Assembly (NCBI GenBank): GCA_963732355.1
Contig: CAVSZD010000010.1
Span: forward strand, 186,001 to 250,000
Reading direction: 5' to 3'
Length of the DNA stretch: 64,000 bases
Source: JADKAV01 sp963732355
Lineage (GTDB): Bacteria > Actinomycetota > Actinomycetes > S36-B12 > UBA10799
Part shown: positions 42,202-52,245 of the stretch, one piece after another
How positions within the stretch are numbered: the first letter of the stretch is position 1
Layout: every line of letters starts with the position of its first letter
Notes under the pieces: generated by a model
What the model was told of the DNA's origin: nothing
Database searches by the model: none
What the model saw: only the letters and a program-made list of their open reading frames with translations
Position numbers and translations under genes: made by a program

Positions 42202-43970
42202 ATGCGCAGGCTGGCAGGCTCAGCAGCACTGCTGACCGTTGCCTCGCTGCTGCCGTTTGCTGCAGCACCCGCCCTCGCCGCCCCGATCCCTGGCACAAGT
42301 GCGGCGACGGTGGTGAGTGCGAAGAGCTCGGGCGGTTCCTTGCGTGTCGTCACTGAGGGCGTTCCGCAAGGCAGGACCGCCAAGATCACCGTCGCGGGGA
42401 AGGAATACCGCAAGAAGATCCCGACAGTCGGCAAGTTGCGCAACCTACGGCCTGGGACCTATCGCGTATGGGCGACCCCAATCGTCACCGACGGCGGGAC
42501 TTCAGCCGTGGCGGACCTTCCGGTGCGGGTCAAGGTACGCAGCAAGAAGCCCGCAGTGCTGCGGCTTCGCTACACATGGAATCCGCGATCGGACATCTAC
42601 CCTCCGGGGCCAGCGAGTGGCCTCGAGGTGACGTCAACGGCGACGGATGCCATCGCGCTGAAATGGCGCAACGGGCAGGCCCCGGACATCGCGCAGGTGG
42701 CGATCCGCCGCAAACCGGGGACACAGGCACCGCAGTCCCTGGACGAGGGCCGCCTGGTGCCGGTGCAGGGGATCGGCACGGAGGTGACCGACTCCGAGGT
42801 TCGCTCCCACACCAGGTACTCCTACAGCGTCTTCATGGTCGACACAGCCGGCAATGCCAGTCGTCCGGCGTCGATCACAGTGCGCACCCTCGGAGAGGCG
42901 GCTGCGGTCACGGCTGGCAACTCCCACACGTGCGATCTGCTCATCGACCAGGGTGTCGTGCCGGTGGTCGATGAAGACGCCGGCTCCGGGGATCGGGTCG
43001 AGTGCTGGGGGGCGAACACGTTCGGCCAACTCGGGAATGGCACCCGTGAAGACAGTGACGAACCGGTGCTGATCGATCTGGACGATGTGGTGCAGGTCGC
43101 TGCCGGCGGGGACCACACGTGCGCACTTCAAGGCGACGGTCAGGTCTGGTGCTGGGGTCGCAACGACTTCGGCCAGCTGGGGCAAGGGAACGGCAGGACT
43201 CCGCAGTTCCGGTTCTCGTCGACCTGCCGGAGATCGCAGATATCACTGCCGGCGGGGAGCACACCTGCGCCGTGTTGACCAGTGGCACCGTGCGCTGTTT
43301 CGGACGCAACGATCACGGGCAGCTCGGCGTCAACCGATCCGCCTTCGAGGACGAACCCGTCGCTGTGCCGCTGTTGGTCTCCGCGCAGTCAGCAGCCGCC
43401 GGATACGCCCACACGTGCGTGGTACTGGACAACGACTCGGTGCGGTGCTGGGGGCGCAACGACTCGGGGCAGCTGGGCAACAACAGTCGCGCCGACTCCT
43501 CAACCGCTGTGCGTCCCCTATTGGGTCCGGTGAACACGCTTACCGCGGGGGTGTTCCACACCTGTGCGCTGCTGGTGGATGCGAGTCTTTCCTGCTGGGG
43601 TTCCAACGCCTACGGACAGGTCGGTGATCCAGGAGCTGCGGACCGGCTGACGCCCACTGCGGTGGCAATCGGTTCGGTGGCGGCGCTGGATGCCGGCGCG
43701 TATCACACCTGTGCCGTCCTCACCGGTGGGACCGCTCGCTGTTGGGGGCGCAACTCCGGTGGCCGATTGGGTGACGGAACCGAGAACGACCACAACTCGC
43801 CCACCCGGGTCGCGGGTCTCAGTGCGGCCACGGCCATTGCCGCAGGTGCCTACCACACGTGCGCCGTGACCGGCGCGAAGATCACATGCTGGGGGTCCAA
43901 CGAGTCCGGTCAACTGGGCACTGGGGACTTTTCCGCCTCCTTGCGCCCGGCTCCGGTGATCGGCTTCTAG
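42202..43970 (+). CDS. Secreted RCC1-repeat protein with fibronectin-like domain, frameshifted
   Basis: ATG 42202 follows a perfect AAGGAGG. A Sec signal peptide (cleavage near APALA-AP) leads into a beta-rich N-terminal part, a fibronectin III-like region (PPGPASGLEVTSTATDAIALKW through SITVRTLG, about residues 135-235), then about seven RCC1-type repeats with the pattern AGG-HTC-x-L-x(8)-CWG-N-xx-GQLG. The frame breaks once near 43195-43197, where one base is missing (GGCAGGACTCC for GGCAGGGACTCC); after it the repeats continue to 43970. The Cys in every HTC and CWG pair may form disulfides. Surface binding or adhesion is possible but not shown. Confidence 0.8.
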
Positions 43971-43992
43971 ACTTTTGGCAACCGGGGAATTC

Positions 43993-45678
43993 TCACCCGT
44001 GTTCGGTCACTAGCACCCGTAGGACCTCGCTCAGGCTCGTGCGCCCCGCGCAGGCCACGTCGATGCCAGACTCGACGAGAGGTCGCCATCCGTATGCACG
44101 GGCGGCGGACGTGAGGGCGTTCTCGTCGCCGCCAGCCAGCAGGGCCTTGCGGACCTCGGGAGCGAACGGCAGCATCTCGTATACTCCGGTACGGCCGCGG
44201 AACCCCCGGCCCTCGCATTTCTCGCAGCCTGTCCCGCGCATCATGGCCTGTGCCTGCCGATCCGTGAGACGCAGGCGGGCTCTTGTATCCCGGTCGGCGG
44301 TATCGGGAACCACGCAGTTGGGACACGGTTTACGCACCAGACGCTGGGCGATGACCAGGGTCAACGCCGACGCAATGAGGTAGCGGGGCACACCCATGTC
44401 GATGAGCCGGACGACGGCGGAGGCGGCGTCGTTGGTGTGCACTGTGGCCAGCACCAGGTGACCGGTCAACGCTGCCCGAATCGCCAGCTCGGCGGTGGTC
44501 TGGTCGCGGATCTCCCCGACCATGATGATGTCAGGATCCTGGCGCAGGACCGAGCGCAATCCGGCCGCGAACGTCATACCCGCCTTCTCGTCGATCTGCA
44601 CCTGACTGACGCCAGGCAGCTCGATCTCGACCGGCTCCTCCAACGTGATGAGGTTACGGTCACCGGTGACGATCTCGTTGATCGCGGAGTACAGGGTCGT
44701 GGTCTTGCCCGAGCCGGTCGGTCCGGTGATCAGGACGAGGCCTTGCGGGCTGCGCAGCGTCCGGTTGAGCATCTGCAGCTGAGCCTTGGGTAGCCCCAGA
44801 GTGGACAGGGTGGGCAGTTCGCCGACGTCGGTCAGTAGTCGGATGACGACTTTCTCACCGCGAAGAGTGGGCAGCGTCGAAACCCGCATGTTGTAACTGA
44901 GGCCATTGATGACGGTGTGCGCCCGGCCGTCCTGTGGCACGCGCTTTCGGGCGATGTCCAGGTTGGCCATGATCTTGATTCGGGAGGTCAAAGGCGCCTG
45001 CCCGGATCGCGGGAGGGACATGACCCTGCGTAGGGCACCGTCGACGCGCATGCGGATCCGCACCTCGTTGGGCAGGGGTTCGACATGCACATCGGTGGCA
45101 CCCAACTGGACGGCAGCGGTGAGAATCTGGCGAACGGCTGTGATCGCTCCCTCGTCGTTCTCGGACTCCTCCGAGGCTGTGTCGCCACCGTGAACATCGA
45201 AGATGCTCAGCGCCTCAGCGGTGTTCGCCTCGTTCCAGGTTGCGGCCAGTTTGCGCTGGATCTGGCTCTCGGGGGCCACCGCGACGTGAATCTCGACATC
45301 ACCCAGCAGTTGGCGCAGCGTCATGCGCACATCGTCGATCCCGACTACGTCCACAGGGTCGGACACAGCCAGATGCACGGTCTTGCCCTCGATGCCGATT
45401 GGCAGAACACCGGTGCGCTGCGCCACGGACTGGGGCAGCAGGTGGGCGGCTTTGTTGTCCACCTCTTGAGTCGAGAGGTCGAGGGCGTTGAGCCCGTATG
45501 CCTGGGCCAGGGCTGCAGCCAGGGTGATCTCAGTGGCCAAGCCCTCATCGAGCAGAATGCGACCGAGTCGCCGGCGTGACCCGTTGGTCTCTTTGCTCTG
45601 CAGGCTCAGGCAATGATTCAACTGGGAATCGGTGATGACACCCCAGGACACGAGGATGTCTCCGAGTCGTGGGTTCAT
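43993..45678 (-). CDS. Type IV pilus / type II secretion assembly ATPase (PilB/GspE family)
   Basis: 561 residues. An N-terminal MshEN-like domain (LGDILVSWGVITDSQLNHCL and RLGRILLDEGLATE) precedes the ATPase core: Walker A GPTGSGKTTT, Asp box ITLEEPVE, Walker B IIMVGEIRD, His box ATVHTND. Near the C-terminus CPNC and CEKC form the tetra-Cys zinc site of PilB/GspE. It powers pilin polymerisation. No pilin, pilC, pilT or prepilin peptidase is next to it, so it is orphaned here; the partner genes should be elsewhere. Confidence 0.92.
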   Translation of the reverse strand: MNPRLGDILVSWGVITDSQLNHCLSLQSKETNGSRRRLGRILLDEGLATEITLAAALAQAYGLNALDLSTQEVDNKAAHLLPQSVAQRTGVLPIGIEGKTVHLAVSDPVDVVGIDDVRMTLRQLLGDVEIHVAVAPESQIQRKLAATWNEANTAEALSIFDVHGGDTASEESENDEGAITAVRQILTAAVQLGATDVHVEPLPNEVRIRMRVDGALRRVMSLPRSGQAPLTSRIKIMANLDIARKRVPQDGRAHTVINGLSYNMRVSTLPTLRGEKVVIRLLTDVGELPTLSTLGLPKAQLQMLNRTLRSPQGLVLITGPTGSGKTTTLYSAINEIVTGDRNLITLEEPVEIELPGVSQVQIDEKAGMTFAAGLRSVLRQDPDIIMVGEIRDQTTAELAIRAALTGHLVLATVHTNDAASAVVRLIDMGVPRYLIASALTLVIAQRLVRKPCPNCVVPDTADRDTRARLRLTDRQAQAMMRGTGCEKCEGRGFRGRTGVYEMLPFAPEVRKALLAGGDENALTSAARAYGWRPLVESGIDVACAGRTSLSEVLRVLVTEHG

Positions 45679-45796
45679 TGCACCTCCCTGCGGCTGCCTC
45701 TGACGCTACGCATCGGCGCAAACGTGCCGGCACCTTAGTGATCACCGGCGCACCTGGGCGCAAAACCGCTGCTTGATCGGTAGCCTTCGAAGCGGG

Positions 45797-47557
45797 ATGA
45801 ACGATAACGATCCACTCGAATGGCGCGGACACGTGATCGTCTGCGGTCTGCAGGGTCTTGGCGTGCGCGTTCTGGAGTTGCTGCAGTCGGCAGGAATCCG
45901 CGTGGTCAGCGTCGGTAGCGCGGGGGAGGACCATCACCTACGGGCCGTGCAGGCCCTGGATGTGCCCAGGATCGGTGGGAGCCCGCGTCACCCGGACAGT
46001 CTCTGGGCTGCTGGACTGGCGGGCGCGCTGGCTGTCGTCTGCGTGGAGGATGACGATCTTCGGTGCCTGGAGGCGGCGCTGCTGGTGCAGGAACTTGCTC
46101 CCAACACCCGGGTCATCGTCCGGCAGTCCAACCCAGCCGTCGGCAGGGCGGTCACATCGGCGATCGGCAAGGGGCTCGTGGTTAACCCGGCGGACAAAGC
46201 GGCTGCCACCTTCGTCGAATCTGTACTGGACGAGCGGGTTCATCGCATGAGGATCGCGGAGGACAACTTCGTCGTCCGCGAGGTCGAGGTCACCGACTCC
46301 GGCCGACTGCAGGACCTTTTCGGCGAACTCGCCCCCATCATGGTGATGCACGAAGACGGAACTCATGTGGTGTGTCCGAGCCGGGATGACCCGGTCACAA
46401 TGGGCGACCGTGTTGCCCTGGTGGGTGCCCAATCGGAGTTGATGGACCTCGCAGGGTCCCCGGCTCTGGCGATGGGAACCCCGGCTCGCCCACGCGGGTC
46501 TGGGCGGCACCCGCTCAAAGCGATGGCGCGCAACGTGTCGTATGGCGCCAACAGTGCGTTGAAGTGGACGGTGGGCGCTTGGATGCTGCTCGCGGCATTA
46601 TTCGCTGTCGTTCTGATGTTCAGCTACGTCAACACAGCCGGGCGCTCAATGGATGCGTTGGACGCCGTCTACTTCTCAGTGGAGACGATGGCCACCATCG
46701 GATACGGGGACTTCTCCTTCGACAATCAACCCGCCTATCTGCGAATCGTCGCCATTCTTGTCATGTTGGCCACCATCCTGCTGCTGGCCACGTTTTACGC
46801 ATTGGTCACCGAGTATCTGGTCAGCCAGCGCATTGCTGCGACCTTCGGCCTGGCCCGGGCGACAGGGATGTCCGACCACGTGGTCGTCGTCGGGCTGGGG
46901 TCCTTGGGCGTAGCCGTGGTCGAGAATCTGGTGGCTATGAAACAACAAGTGGTCGTGGTGGAGCGGGATCCGAACAACCGCCACATCGGCCGGGCGCGCG
47001 CACTTGGCGTCCCTGTACTGGCCCAGGACGCTACGCAGGCCGAGACGCTCGAGGCCGCCAACCTGCAGGCGGCCATGGGGGTGGCGGTGCTGACCTCCGA
47101 CGAGTACGCCAACATCGAGACCGGGCTGGCGATACGCGATGCGCTGGGGCCACGGGCAACCGGAGTGCCCGTCGTGATGCGCGTCTTCGACCGCCGACTG
47201 GGCGCGATGCTGGAACACCGAATGGGCTTCCATCATGTCCGCAGCGTCTCCGCGATCTCCGCGCCATGGTTCGTGGCCGCGGCTCTGGGTCTGGACGTCA
47301 TCGCAACGTTCGCAGTGGATCAGGAGACTTTCATCGCCGGTCGACTCGCGGTTAAGGCCGAGGGTGGCCTTGCCGGCGCATCCATGTTGGACCTTCCAGT
47401 TCGCGCCCGGGTCATCGCCTTGACCAGGGAGGGTGGCCTGGAGCACCTTCCCCGCAGTGAGACCACACTGCAGGCCGGGGACGAAGCCTACGTTGTCGGC
47501 CCGCCGGAGGACTTGCTCCTGCTTCTGATGCACAACCGCGAGGGCGTCCGGACGTAG
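45797..47557 (+). CDS. Potassium channel with RCK (TrkA) domains
   Basis: ATG 45797 gives 586 residues. The N-terminal part is an RCK/TrkA_N Rossmann domain (HVIVCGLQGLGVRVLELL) with a regulatory part, then two membrane helices around the pore with the K+ selectivity filter TIGYGD (SVETMATIGYGDFSF), then a second RCK domain (HVVVVGLGSLGVAVVENL, VERDPNN) and a C-terminal regulatory domain (LPVRARVIALTREGGLEHLP). A soluble RCK before and after the pore is an unusual but known layout for Castor/Pollux- or MthK-like channels. K+ flux gated by nucleotide or ion binding is likely. Confidence 0.85.
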   Translation: MNDNDPLEWRGHVIVCGLQGLGVRVLELLQSAGIRVVSVGSAGEDHHLRAVQALDVPRIGGSPRHPDSLWAAGLAGALAVVCVEDDDLRCLEAALLVQELAPNTRVIVRQSNPAVGRAVTSAIGKGLVVNPADKAAATFVESVLDERVHRMRIAEDNFVVREVEVTDSGRLQDLFGELAPIMVMHEDGTHVVCPSRDDPVTMGDRVALVGAQSELMDLAGSPALAMGTPARPRGSGRHPLKAMARNVSYGANSALKWTVGAWMLLAALFAVVLMFSYVNTAGRSMDALDAVYFSVETMATIGYGDFSFDNQPAYLRIVAILVMLATILLLATFYALVTEYLVSQRIAATFGLARATGMSDHVVVVGLGSLGVAVVENLVAMKQQVVVVERDPNNRHIGRARALGVPVLAQDATQAETLEAANLQAAMGVAVLTSDEYANIETGLAIRDALGPRATGVPVVMRVFDRRLGAMLEHRMGFHHVRSVSAISAPWFVAAALGLDVIATFAVDQETFIAGRLAVKAEGGLAGASMLDLPVRARVIALTREGGLEHLPRSETTLQAGDEAYVVGPPEDLLLLLMHNREGVRT

Positions 47558-47564
47558 GGCGGGA

Positions 47565-49172
47565 TCAGTTCCCGCCTAAGTGCTCGGCCAGTCGTTGGGT
47601 GTCGGCAGGGGTCCAGCCCGCAGGACGCAGGATGTCGGCCCACGCGTACACCGGCGCCGTTCCGTAGACATGGCCATGCCCGGCAGGGACGCCTTGACTG
47701 TTGAGCATGTCCCCGGAGAGTCCGGCGAAAGTCACCAGAGGGACCCAGGGAACCGTCAGCACGCCGGGGCCGCGGGGTTCGGTCATCCAGTCCGGGCGCT
47801 GCCAGAGGGTGCGCGGGGACCACCAGACAACCGGGTCGGACGCGTTCTGCAGGTACACGATGCGCGGGGCTTCGAAACGTGTTGCAGGGGTCGCCAAGGC
47901 TGCGGGCGTATTGGCCCATCGCAGGTGCAGCCCGTTGTCGTAGACGGGTTGCCGCTGGGGACTGCCCGGCTCGCGCAAAGCCGTGTAGCGCTGCCACAGG
48001 GCAGTGGAGTTCGGCGGCCCCTGGAACATCGCGCCGTCGGTCTGGGACAGCATCTCCTGCAGATCGTTGAAGGCGCCATTGGCCCCATAAGCCCCCAGGC
48101 TCTCGCCGAAGACGACCAGCCGAGGGCGGGTTGCCTCGGGCTGCTGATCAAGCCGCGCGCGCACGGCGTCTATCAACGTCCGTGAGGCCTTGATCGAGTT
48201 GGGCTGATCCACCGCGAAGGACAGGAAACTGGGCAGGATCGAGTACTGGGTCGAAACAGTGGCCACATCGCCATTGAGCAAGTACTCCAGTGGCGTCACC
48301 TCGCCAGGGTCCACCGTCCCCGAACCCGCGCTGGTGCCGATCGCGATGACCTGCCGGTCGAAGGCGCCGAAGCGTTCGAGTTCGTCCACCGCCAGGCTGG
48401 CGCGCTGCTGGTCCGTCGGGGCCGACTCCACGCCGACGAAGACGCGGATCGGGTTACGAGCCGGGTCGCCGTTGAACGCCTGGAGCTGGCCGATCCCAGT
48501 CGCGCCAGCCACGAATGCCTGCCCCTGGGAGCCCAACGCCGACCACGGGATCTGCGAGCGGGGCCCACCGGACACGGTGGGGCTGCTCGGCGCAGAGACC
48601 CCGGCCGGGGTGCGCGCATTCATGCGTTCGAACAGCGGGTTCAGCACCGACACGGCGGCATCGGGCACGCGGTCGATCACCAAGCCGGCGGCCAGAACAG
48701 TGACGGTGACTGCTGAGGCAGTGGCCACCTTCGGCGAGGTGACACGCTGCATGGCACGGCCCAGACGGCGGGTCGCCCAGCGGACACCACGGCCCGCGGC
48801 GATCAGCAGACAGAACACGATCAGCCCGACGACAAAGGCCACCGGTATCCAGGTCCAAGCCGGGGGTCCCACCCCTGTGACGGTCGCCAGTTCGCGCTGC
48901 CATCTCAATCCCGTCACCAGGGCCGCCAGCAGCACCGCAGCCATCCCTGCGCCGATCAGCGCCCGCGTGGTCCTGGTCGAGTGCCATTCGGACCTGCGAA
49001 GTCTGCGGGTCATCCAACCGACAAGTGCCCCCAGGCCGTAGCCGATGGCAGCAAGGACACCGAGCAGTAGACCCTGGATCAGCGATGACCGGGGGATCAG
49101 CGAGGGCACAACGCTCAGCGCAGCACCGAGCGATCCTGCGAGCAAGCCTGCGAAGGAGGCATTGATTATCAT
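47565..49172 (-). CDS. Membrane-bound alpha/beta-hydrolase family protein
   Basis: 535 residues. The first about 180 form four or five membrane segments (LLAGSLGAALSVVPSLIP, GLLLGVLAAIGYGLGALVG, and two more), then an alpha/beta-hydrolase-like domain with the nucleophile elbow VVFGESLGAYG, an Asp/Asn in LQNASDPVVWW and a terminal His in GHGHVYG. This layout matches the actinobacterial membrane hydrolase family with an N-terminal membrane domain (abhydrolase_9). Substrate unknown. Overlaps the amidohydrolase stop by four bases at its start. Confidence 0.8.
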   Translation of the reverse strand: MIINASFAGLLAGSLGAALSVVPSLIPRSSLIQGLLLGVLAAIGYGLGALVGWMTRRLRRSEWHSTRTTRALIGAGMAAVLLAALVTGLRWQRELATVTGVGPPAWTWIPVAFVVGLIVFCLLIAAGRGVRWATRRLGRAMQRVTSPKVATASAVTVTVLAAGLVIDRVPDAAVSVLNPLFERMNARTPAGVSAPSSPTVSGGPRSQIPWSALGSQGQAFVAGATGIGQLQAFNGDPARNPIRVFVGVESAPTDQQRASLAVDELERFGAFDRQVIAIGTSAGSGTVDPGEVTPLEYLLNGDVATVSTQYSILPSFLSFAVDQPNSIKASRTLIDAVRARLDQQPEATRPRLVVFGESLGAYGANGAFNDLQEMLSQTDGAMFQGPPNSTALWQRYTALREPGSPQRQPVYDNGLHLRWANTPAALATPATRFEAPRIVYLQNASDPVVWWSPRTLWQRPDWMTEPRGPGVLTVPWVPLVTFAGLSGDMLNSQGVPAGHGHVYGTAPVYAWADILRPAGWTPADTQRLAEHLGGN

Positions 49173-50746
49173 GCTCTGTGGACGACTCTTCCGCCGGCCA
49201 CCGTCAGTTCGATCGGCACGTCGGCCAGGCCCCGGCCGGACCGCAGTTCATCGCCTAGCAGCACCAGATCTGCACGTGAGCCGGTTCGCAGTGTGCCTGC
49301 ATCGTTGTCGTGGTTGACGAATGCTGAGCCTGCAGTAAATGCCGCCATGGCGGTGTTCAGGTCGATGCGCTGCGACGGCAGGAAGGCGACGCCGTCGCGG
49401 TTGTCCGGGTCGAGCCGGGTGATGCCCACTTCCATTTGCACCAACGGGTTCGCACTGGAGACCGACCAGTCGCTGCCCATGGCCAAACGAGCGCCGGAGG
49501 CTGCCAGCGAAGCGAACGGATATTGCAGATCCGCCCGCTCTGGTCCCAGGTAGGGGATGGTGAGTTCCTCCATCTGCTCGTCGGTCGACGCCCAGTACAT
49601 CTGGCAGTTGGCCGTGACCTCAAGGGCGGCGAACCGGTCAATGTCGTCCGGGTGCACGAGCTGCAGGTGCGCGATGTGGTGGCGGTGGTCGTTACGGCCG
49701 TTGGCGCCGCGGGCTGCCTCGACCGCGTCGAGGCCCATTCGCACCGCGCGGTCCCCGATGGCGTGCATGTGCACCTGGAACCCGACGCGGTCCAGTTCGG
49801 TGACTGCGCTCTTGAGCAGTTCGGGGTCGACAAAACTAAGACCCGTGTTGTCCGTATGCCCGCCGCATCCGTCGCAATAGGGCTCGAGCAGCGCGCCGGT
49901 GTAGTTCTCCAGCACGCCGTCGAGCATGATCTTGACCGTCGTCGGATGGAAGCCGGGTGCGCTGAGTTCCCGGCGAGCGAGCAACTCGTCGATCTGGTCC
50001 AACCCGCGGTTGCGATCCCACCAGAGGGCGCCCACCACCCGGGCGGTGAGTGCGCCCTGCTCGGCCAGCGAGATGTACGCGGCCTGGGTGTGAGGGGTCA
50101 CCCAGGCGTCCTGCCAGCCCGTGATGCCCAGGGCGTGTAGGTGCCGTTGGCCTTCAAGGATTGCTGCTTCCCATTGATCGCGGGTCGGCCGCGGGACGAT
50201 GCGTTCGTTGACCCAATAAGCGGCACCCTCGTGCACGGTGCCGGTCGGCTCACCGGTGGCGGGGTGCCTCTCGACTCGGCCATGCGGGGGATCGGCTGAG
50301 CCCGCGGTGATCCCCGCGATCTCGAGGGCCTTGGAGTTCAGCCACGCGCCATGGACGTCGCGATTGAACAGGAATACCGGCCGGTCCGGGAGCACGGCGT
50401 CGAGGTCCTCCTTCACGGGCGTGCCGCCGGGGAAATGAGGCATGGACCAGCCGCCGCCGGTGATCCAGTCGCTGCCTGGGTGAGCCGCTGCGTGCTCGGC
50501 GATTATCCGCAGGTAGTCCTCGCGGGTGTCGGCGTCGTTGAGCCAGACCCGCAGGCGGTTCAGCCCCGCGAACGGGGTATGGACGTGTGCGTCCTGGAAT
50601 CCCGGCACGACTGTCTTGCCGCGGCCGTCGATGACCTCGGTGCCAGGGCCGATCTCGGGAGATGTGATCCGCCCGTCACGCACCCCGATGTCCCCCTTGC
50701 CCATGCCCCACAGGTCCGCTGCTGTGATGACCAGTTCGGCTGCCAT
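49169..50746 (-). CDS. Amidohydrolase family protein (YtcJ-like)
   Basis: 525 residues from ATG 50746. A metal-dependent hydrolase: composite barrel with VVPGFQDAHVHTP (HxH), a conserved middle with DGVLENYTGALLEPY (carboxylated-Lys region as KIMLDGV), HMHAIGDRAVRMG, HIAHLQLVHP, and the C-terminal GSDWSVSSANPL Asp. This is the Amidohydrolase_3/YtcJ group that hydrolyses amides, esters or cyclic ureas; the exact substrate is unknown. Its 5' half has a degenerate copy at 52246-52555. It overlaps the downstream membrane hydrolase by four bases. Confidence 0.85.
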   Translation of the reverse strand: MAAELVITAADLWGMGKGDIGVRDGRITSPEIGPGTEVIDGRGKTVVPGFQDAHVHTPFAGLNRLRVWLNDADTREDYLRIIAEHAAAHPGSDWITGGGWSMPHFPGGTPVKEDLDAVLPDRPVFLFNRDVHGAWLNSKALEIAGITAGSADPPHGRVERHPATGEPTGTVHEGAAYWVNERIVPRPTRDQWEAAILEGQRHLHALGITGWQDAWVTPHTQAAYISLAEQGALTARVVGALWWDRNRGLDQIDELLARRELSAPGFHPTTVKIMLDGVLENYTGALLEPYCDGCGGHTDNTGLSFVDPELLKSAVTELDRVGFQVHMHAIGDRAVRMGLDAVEAARGANGRNDHRHHIAHLQLVHPDDIDRFAALEVTANCQMYWASTDEQMEELTIPYLGPERADLQYPFASLAASGARLAMGSDWSVSSANPLVQMEVGITRLDPDNRDGVAFLPSQRIDLNTAMAAFTAGSAFVNHDNDAGTLRTGSRADLVLLGDELRSGRGLADVPIELTVAGGRVVHRA

Positions 50747-50903
50747 GGTGACTAGTGAACCAGTCGTCCGCCCAGCAGCGGGTGTCTGATCGCCGCTCTG
50801 AGCCGAGATGGCGGATGTGGTCGTCCAACTCCGTCACCCAAAGCGCGGAGAAGCGCACTCGGTGTATCGCGTCCGCCTCGTTCGAGTACGTAGGCTGACG
50901 CCC

Positions 50904-52094
50904 ATGAACGCGCCAGTGCCCACGAAGCGTCGGTGGCCGCGCAGGCTGGCTGTCGCAGTGGGCGTCGTGATTGCGCTGGTCGTGGCGACGTTCGTGTACA
51001 CCGCGGCGATCAGCATGAACAATCCCGCCCTCATCGCGCGGTACCTGCTCACGCCCAGCTCCGAAGTGGGTGAGCTGTTCGCCTATCGGGTCATAGCGCA
51101 ATCGGAGCGTCCGAAGCCGATTCCGGAGGAGCTCGGTGCGCTGCCGGCCGAAGTGCCTTGGAAGGGCTCCAGCACGAGCACAGAGGAAGTACTCACCCAG
51201 ACGAAGACGAACGCCCTCATGGTGGTCTGCGACGGGCAGGTGGTCCATGAGTGGTACCGGGATCCGGCGGAGGCGAGGTCGCGACAGTCGTCCTGGTCTG
51301 TGGCCAAGTCGGTCGTCAGCCTGTTGGTCGGGCAGTTGATCGCAGAGGGCAGACTCTCCGAGGACACGCTGCTGGTGGATGTGCTGCCGGAGTACGCCAA
51401 CGGCACCGCGTTCGACTCCATCACCGTCGGCCAGCTGCTGGACATGAGCAGCGGGATCGACGTCACCGAGGAATACTCGTACCTCAAGCCGTTCTCCGGC
51501 GTCGGCGGGATGCAGGTGACGACGGACCTGCCCGACTACCTCATGCAGAACCGGGGACTCGTTTTCGAGCCAGGGTCGACATCGCACTACCGAAGCGTCG
51601 ATGCCCAGTATCTGTCGATGATTGTGGCGAAGGTGACGGGCAAGCCACTCGCGGAGGTCGTGGACGAGAAGTTGTGGCAGCCGATCGGCGCGCAGGACCA
51701 GGCCACCTGGAACCTGGACAGCGAAGGTGGTATCGAGAAGGGTTTCTCGGCTCTGAACGCCACGCCCCGCGACTTCGCCAAGATCGGTCTGCTGGTCGTC
51801 AACGACGGCAAGGTTGGCGATCAGCAGGTGGTGCCGAAGGCCTGGATCGAGCGGATCGCAACGCCTGCTGTGGAGGCCTTACCGGGCTGGCGGTACTCGG
51901 CCTTGTGGTGGCACCCGCCCGGGTTCGCGCAGAACGGCGACTACTCGGCGATCGGCGTTTACGGCCAGTACGTCTACGTCAACCCCGACCATGACGCGGT
52001 GGTGGTCAAGCTGAGCGACTACGGCGCGGAGCAGGACGAGGCGGAGACGATCGACGTGTTCCGGTCTTTGGTCCAAGGCTGCGGCGGTGAATGA
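50904..52094 (+). CDS. Serine hydrolase, beta-lactamase/class C type
   Basis: ATG 50904 gives 396 residues with an N-terminal membrane anchor (RLAVAVGVVIALVVATFVY). The catalytic Ser and Lys are in SWSVAKSVVSLLVG (SxxK), the second motif Tyr in SHYRSVDAQYLS, and a C-terminal VYGQYVYVNPDHDAVVV region. This is the beta-lactamase-like fold of 6-aminohexanoate-dimer hydrolases, esterases and D-Ala peptidases. It acts outside the membrane. Its last codons overlap the first of the spermidine synthase remnant. Confidence 0.85.
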   Translation: MNAPVPTKRRWPRRLAVAVGVVIALVVATFVYTAAISMNNPALIARYLLTPSSEVGELFAYRVIAQSERPKPIPEELGALPAEVPWKGSSTSTEEVLTQTKTNALMVVCDGQVVHEWYRDPAEARSRQSSWSVAKSVVSLLVGQLIAEGRLSEDTLLVDVLPEYANGTAFDSITVGQLLDMSSGIDVTEEYSYLKPFSGVGGMQVTTDLPDYLMQNRGLVFEPGSTSHYRSVDAQYLSMIVAKVTGKPLAEVVDEKLWQPIGAQDQATWNLDSEGGIEKGFSALNATPRDFAKIGLLVVNDGKVGDQQVVPKAWIERIATPAVEALPGWRYSALWWHPPGFAQNGDYSAIGVYGQYVYVNPDHDAVVVKLSDYGAEQDEAETIDVFRSLVQGCGGE

Positions 52095-52245
52095 GCACCT
52101 GCACGTCCTGGAACTCGACGGGATGGAGCAGCCGGCGGTCGATCTGCTGGATCCGACCAACCTGGTCTTCGACTACATGCGACGCATCGGTGACCTTATC
52201 GACGCCATGATCCCCTCGCCCCCGACGCCGATCCGGGCGCTGCAC
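52087..52245 (+). pseudogene. Spermidine synthase-like N-terminal remnant
   Basis: The frame from GTG 52087 encodes MNEHLHVLELDGMEQPAVDL followed by LDPTNLVFDYMRRIGDLIDA and PTPIRALH. This is the N-terminus of actinobacterial spermidine synthase-like proteins (DG-x-x-Q-x-x-VDL-x-DPT-x-L-x-F-x-Y-x-RRI). After IRALH, where a Gly-rich SAM/dcSAM loop should follow, the sequence switches at about 52245 to an antisense amidohydrolase fragment. So the gene is cut off after about 53 codons. Confidence 0.55.

Noticed and set aside
46564..47355. 263-codon ORF inside the potassium channel gene
   Set aside because: Shadow frame of a strongly supported gene with pore and RCK motifs.
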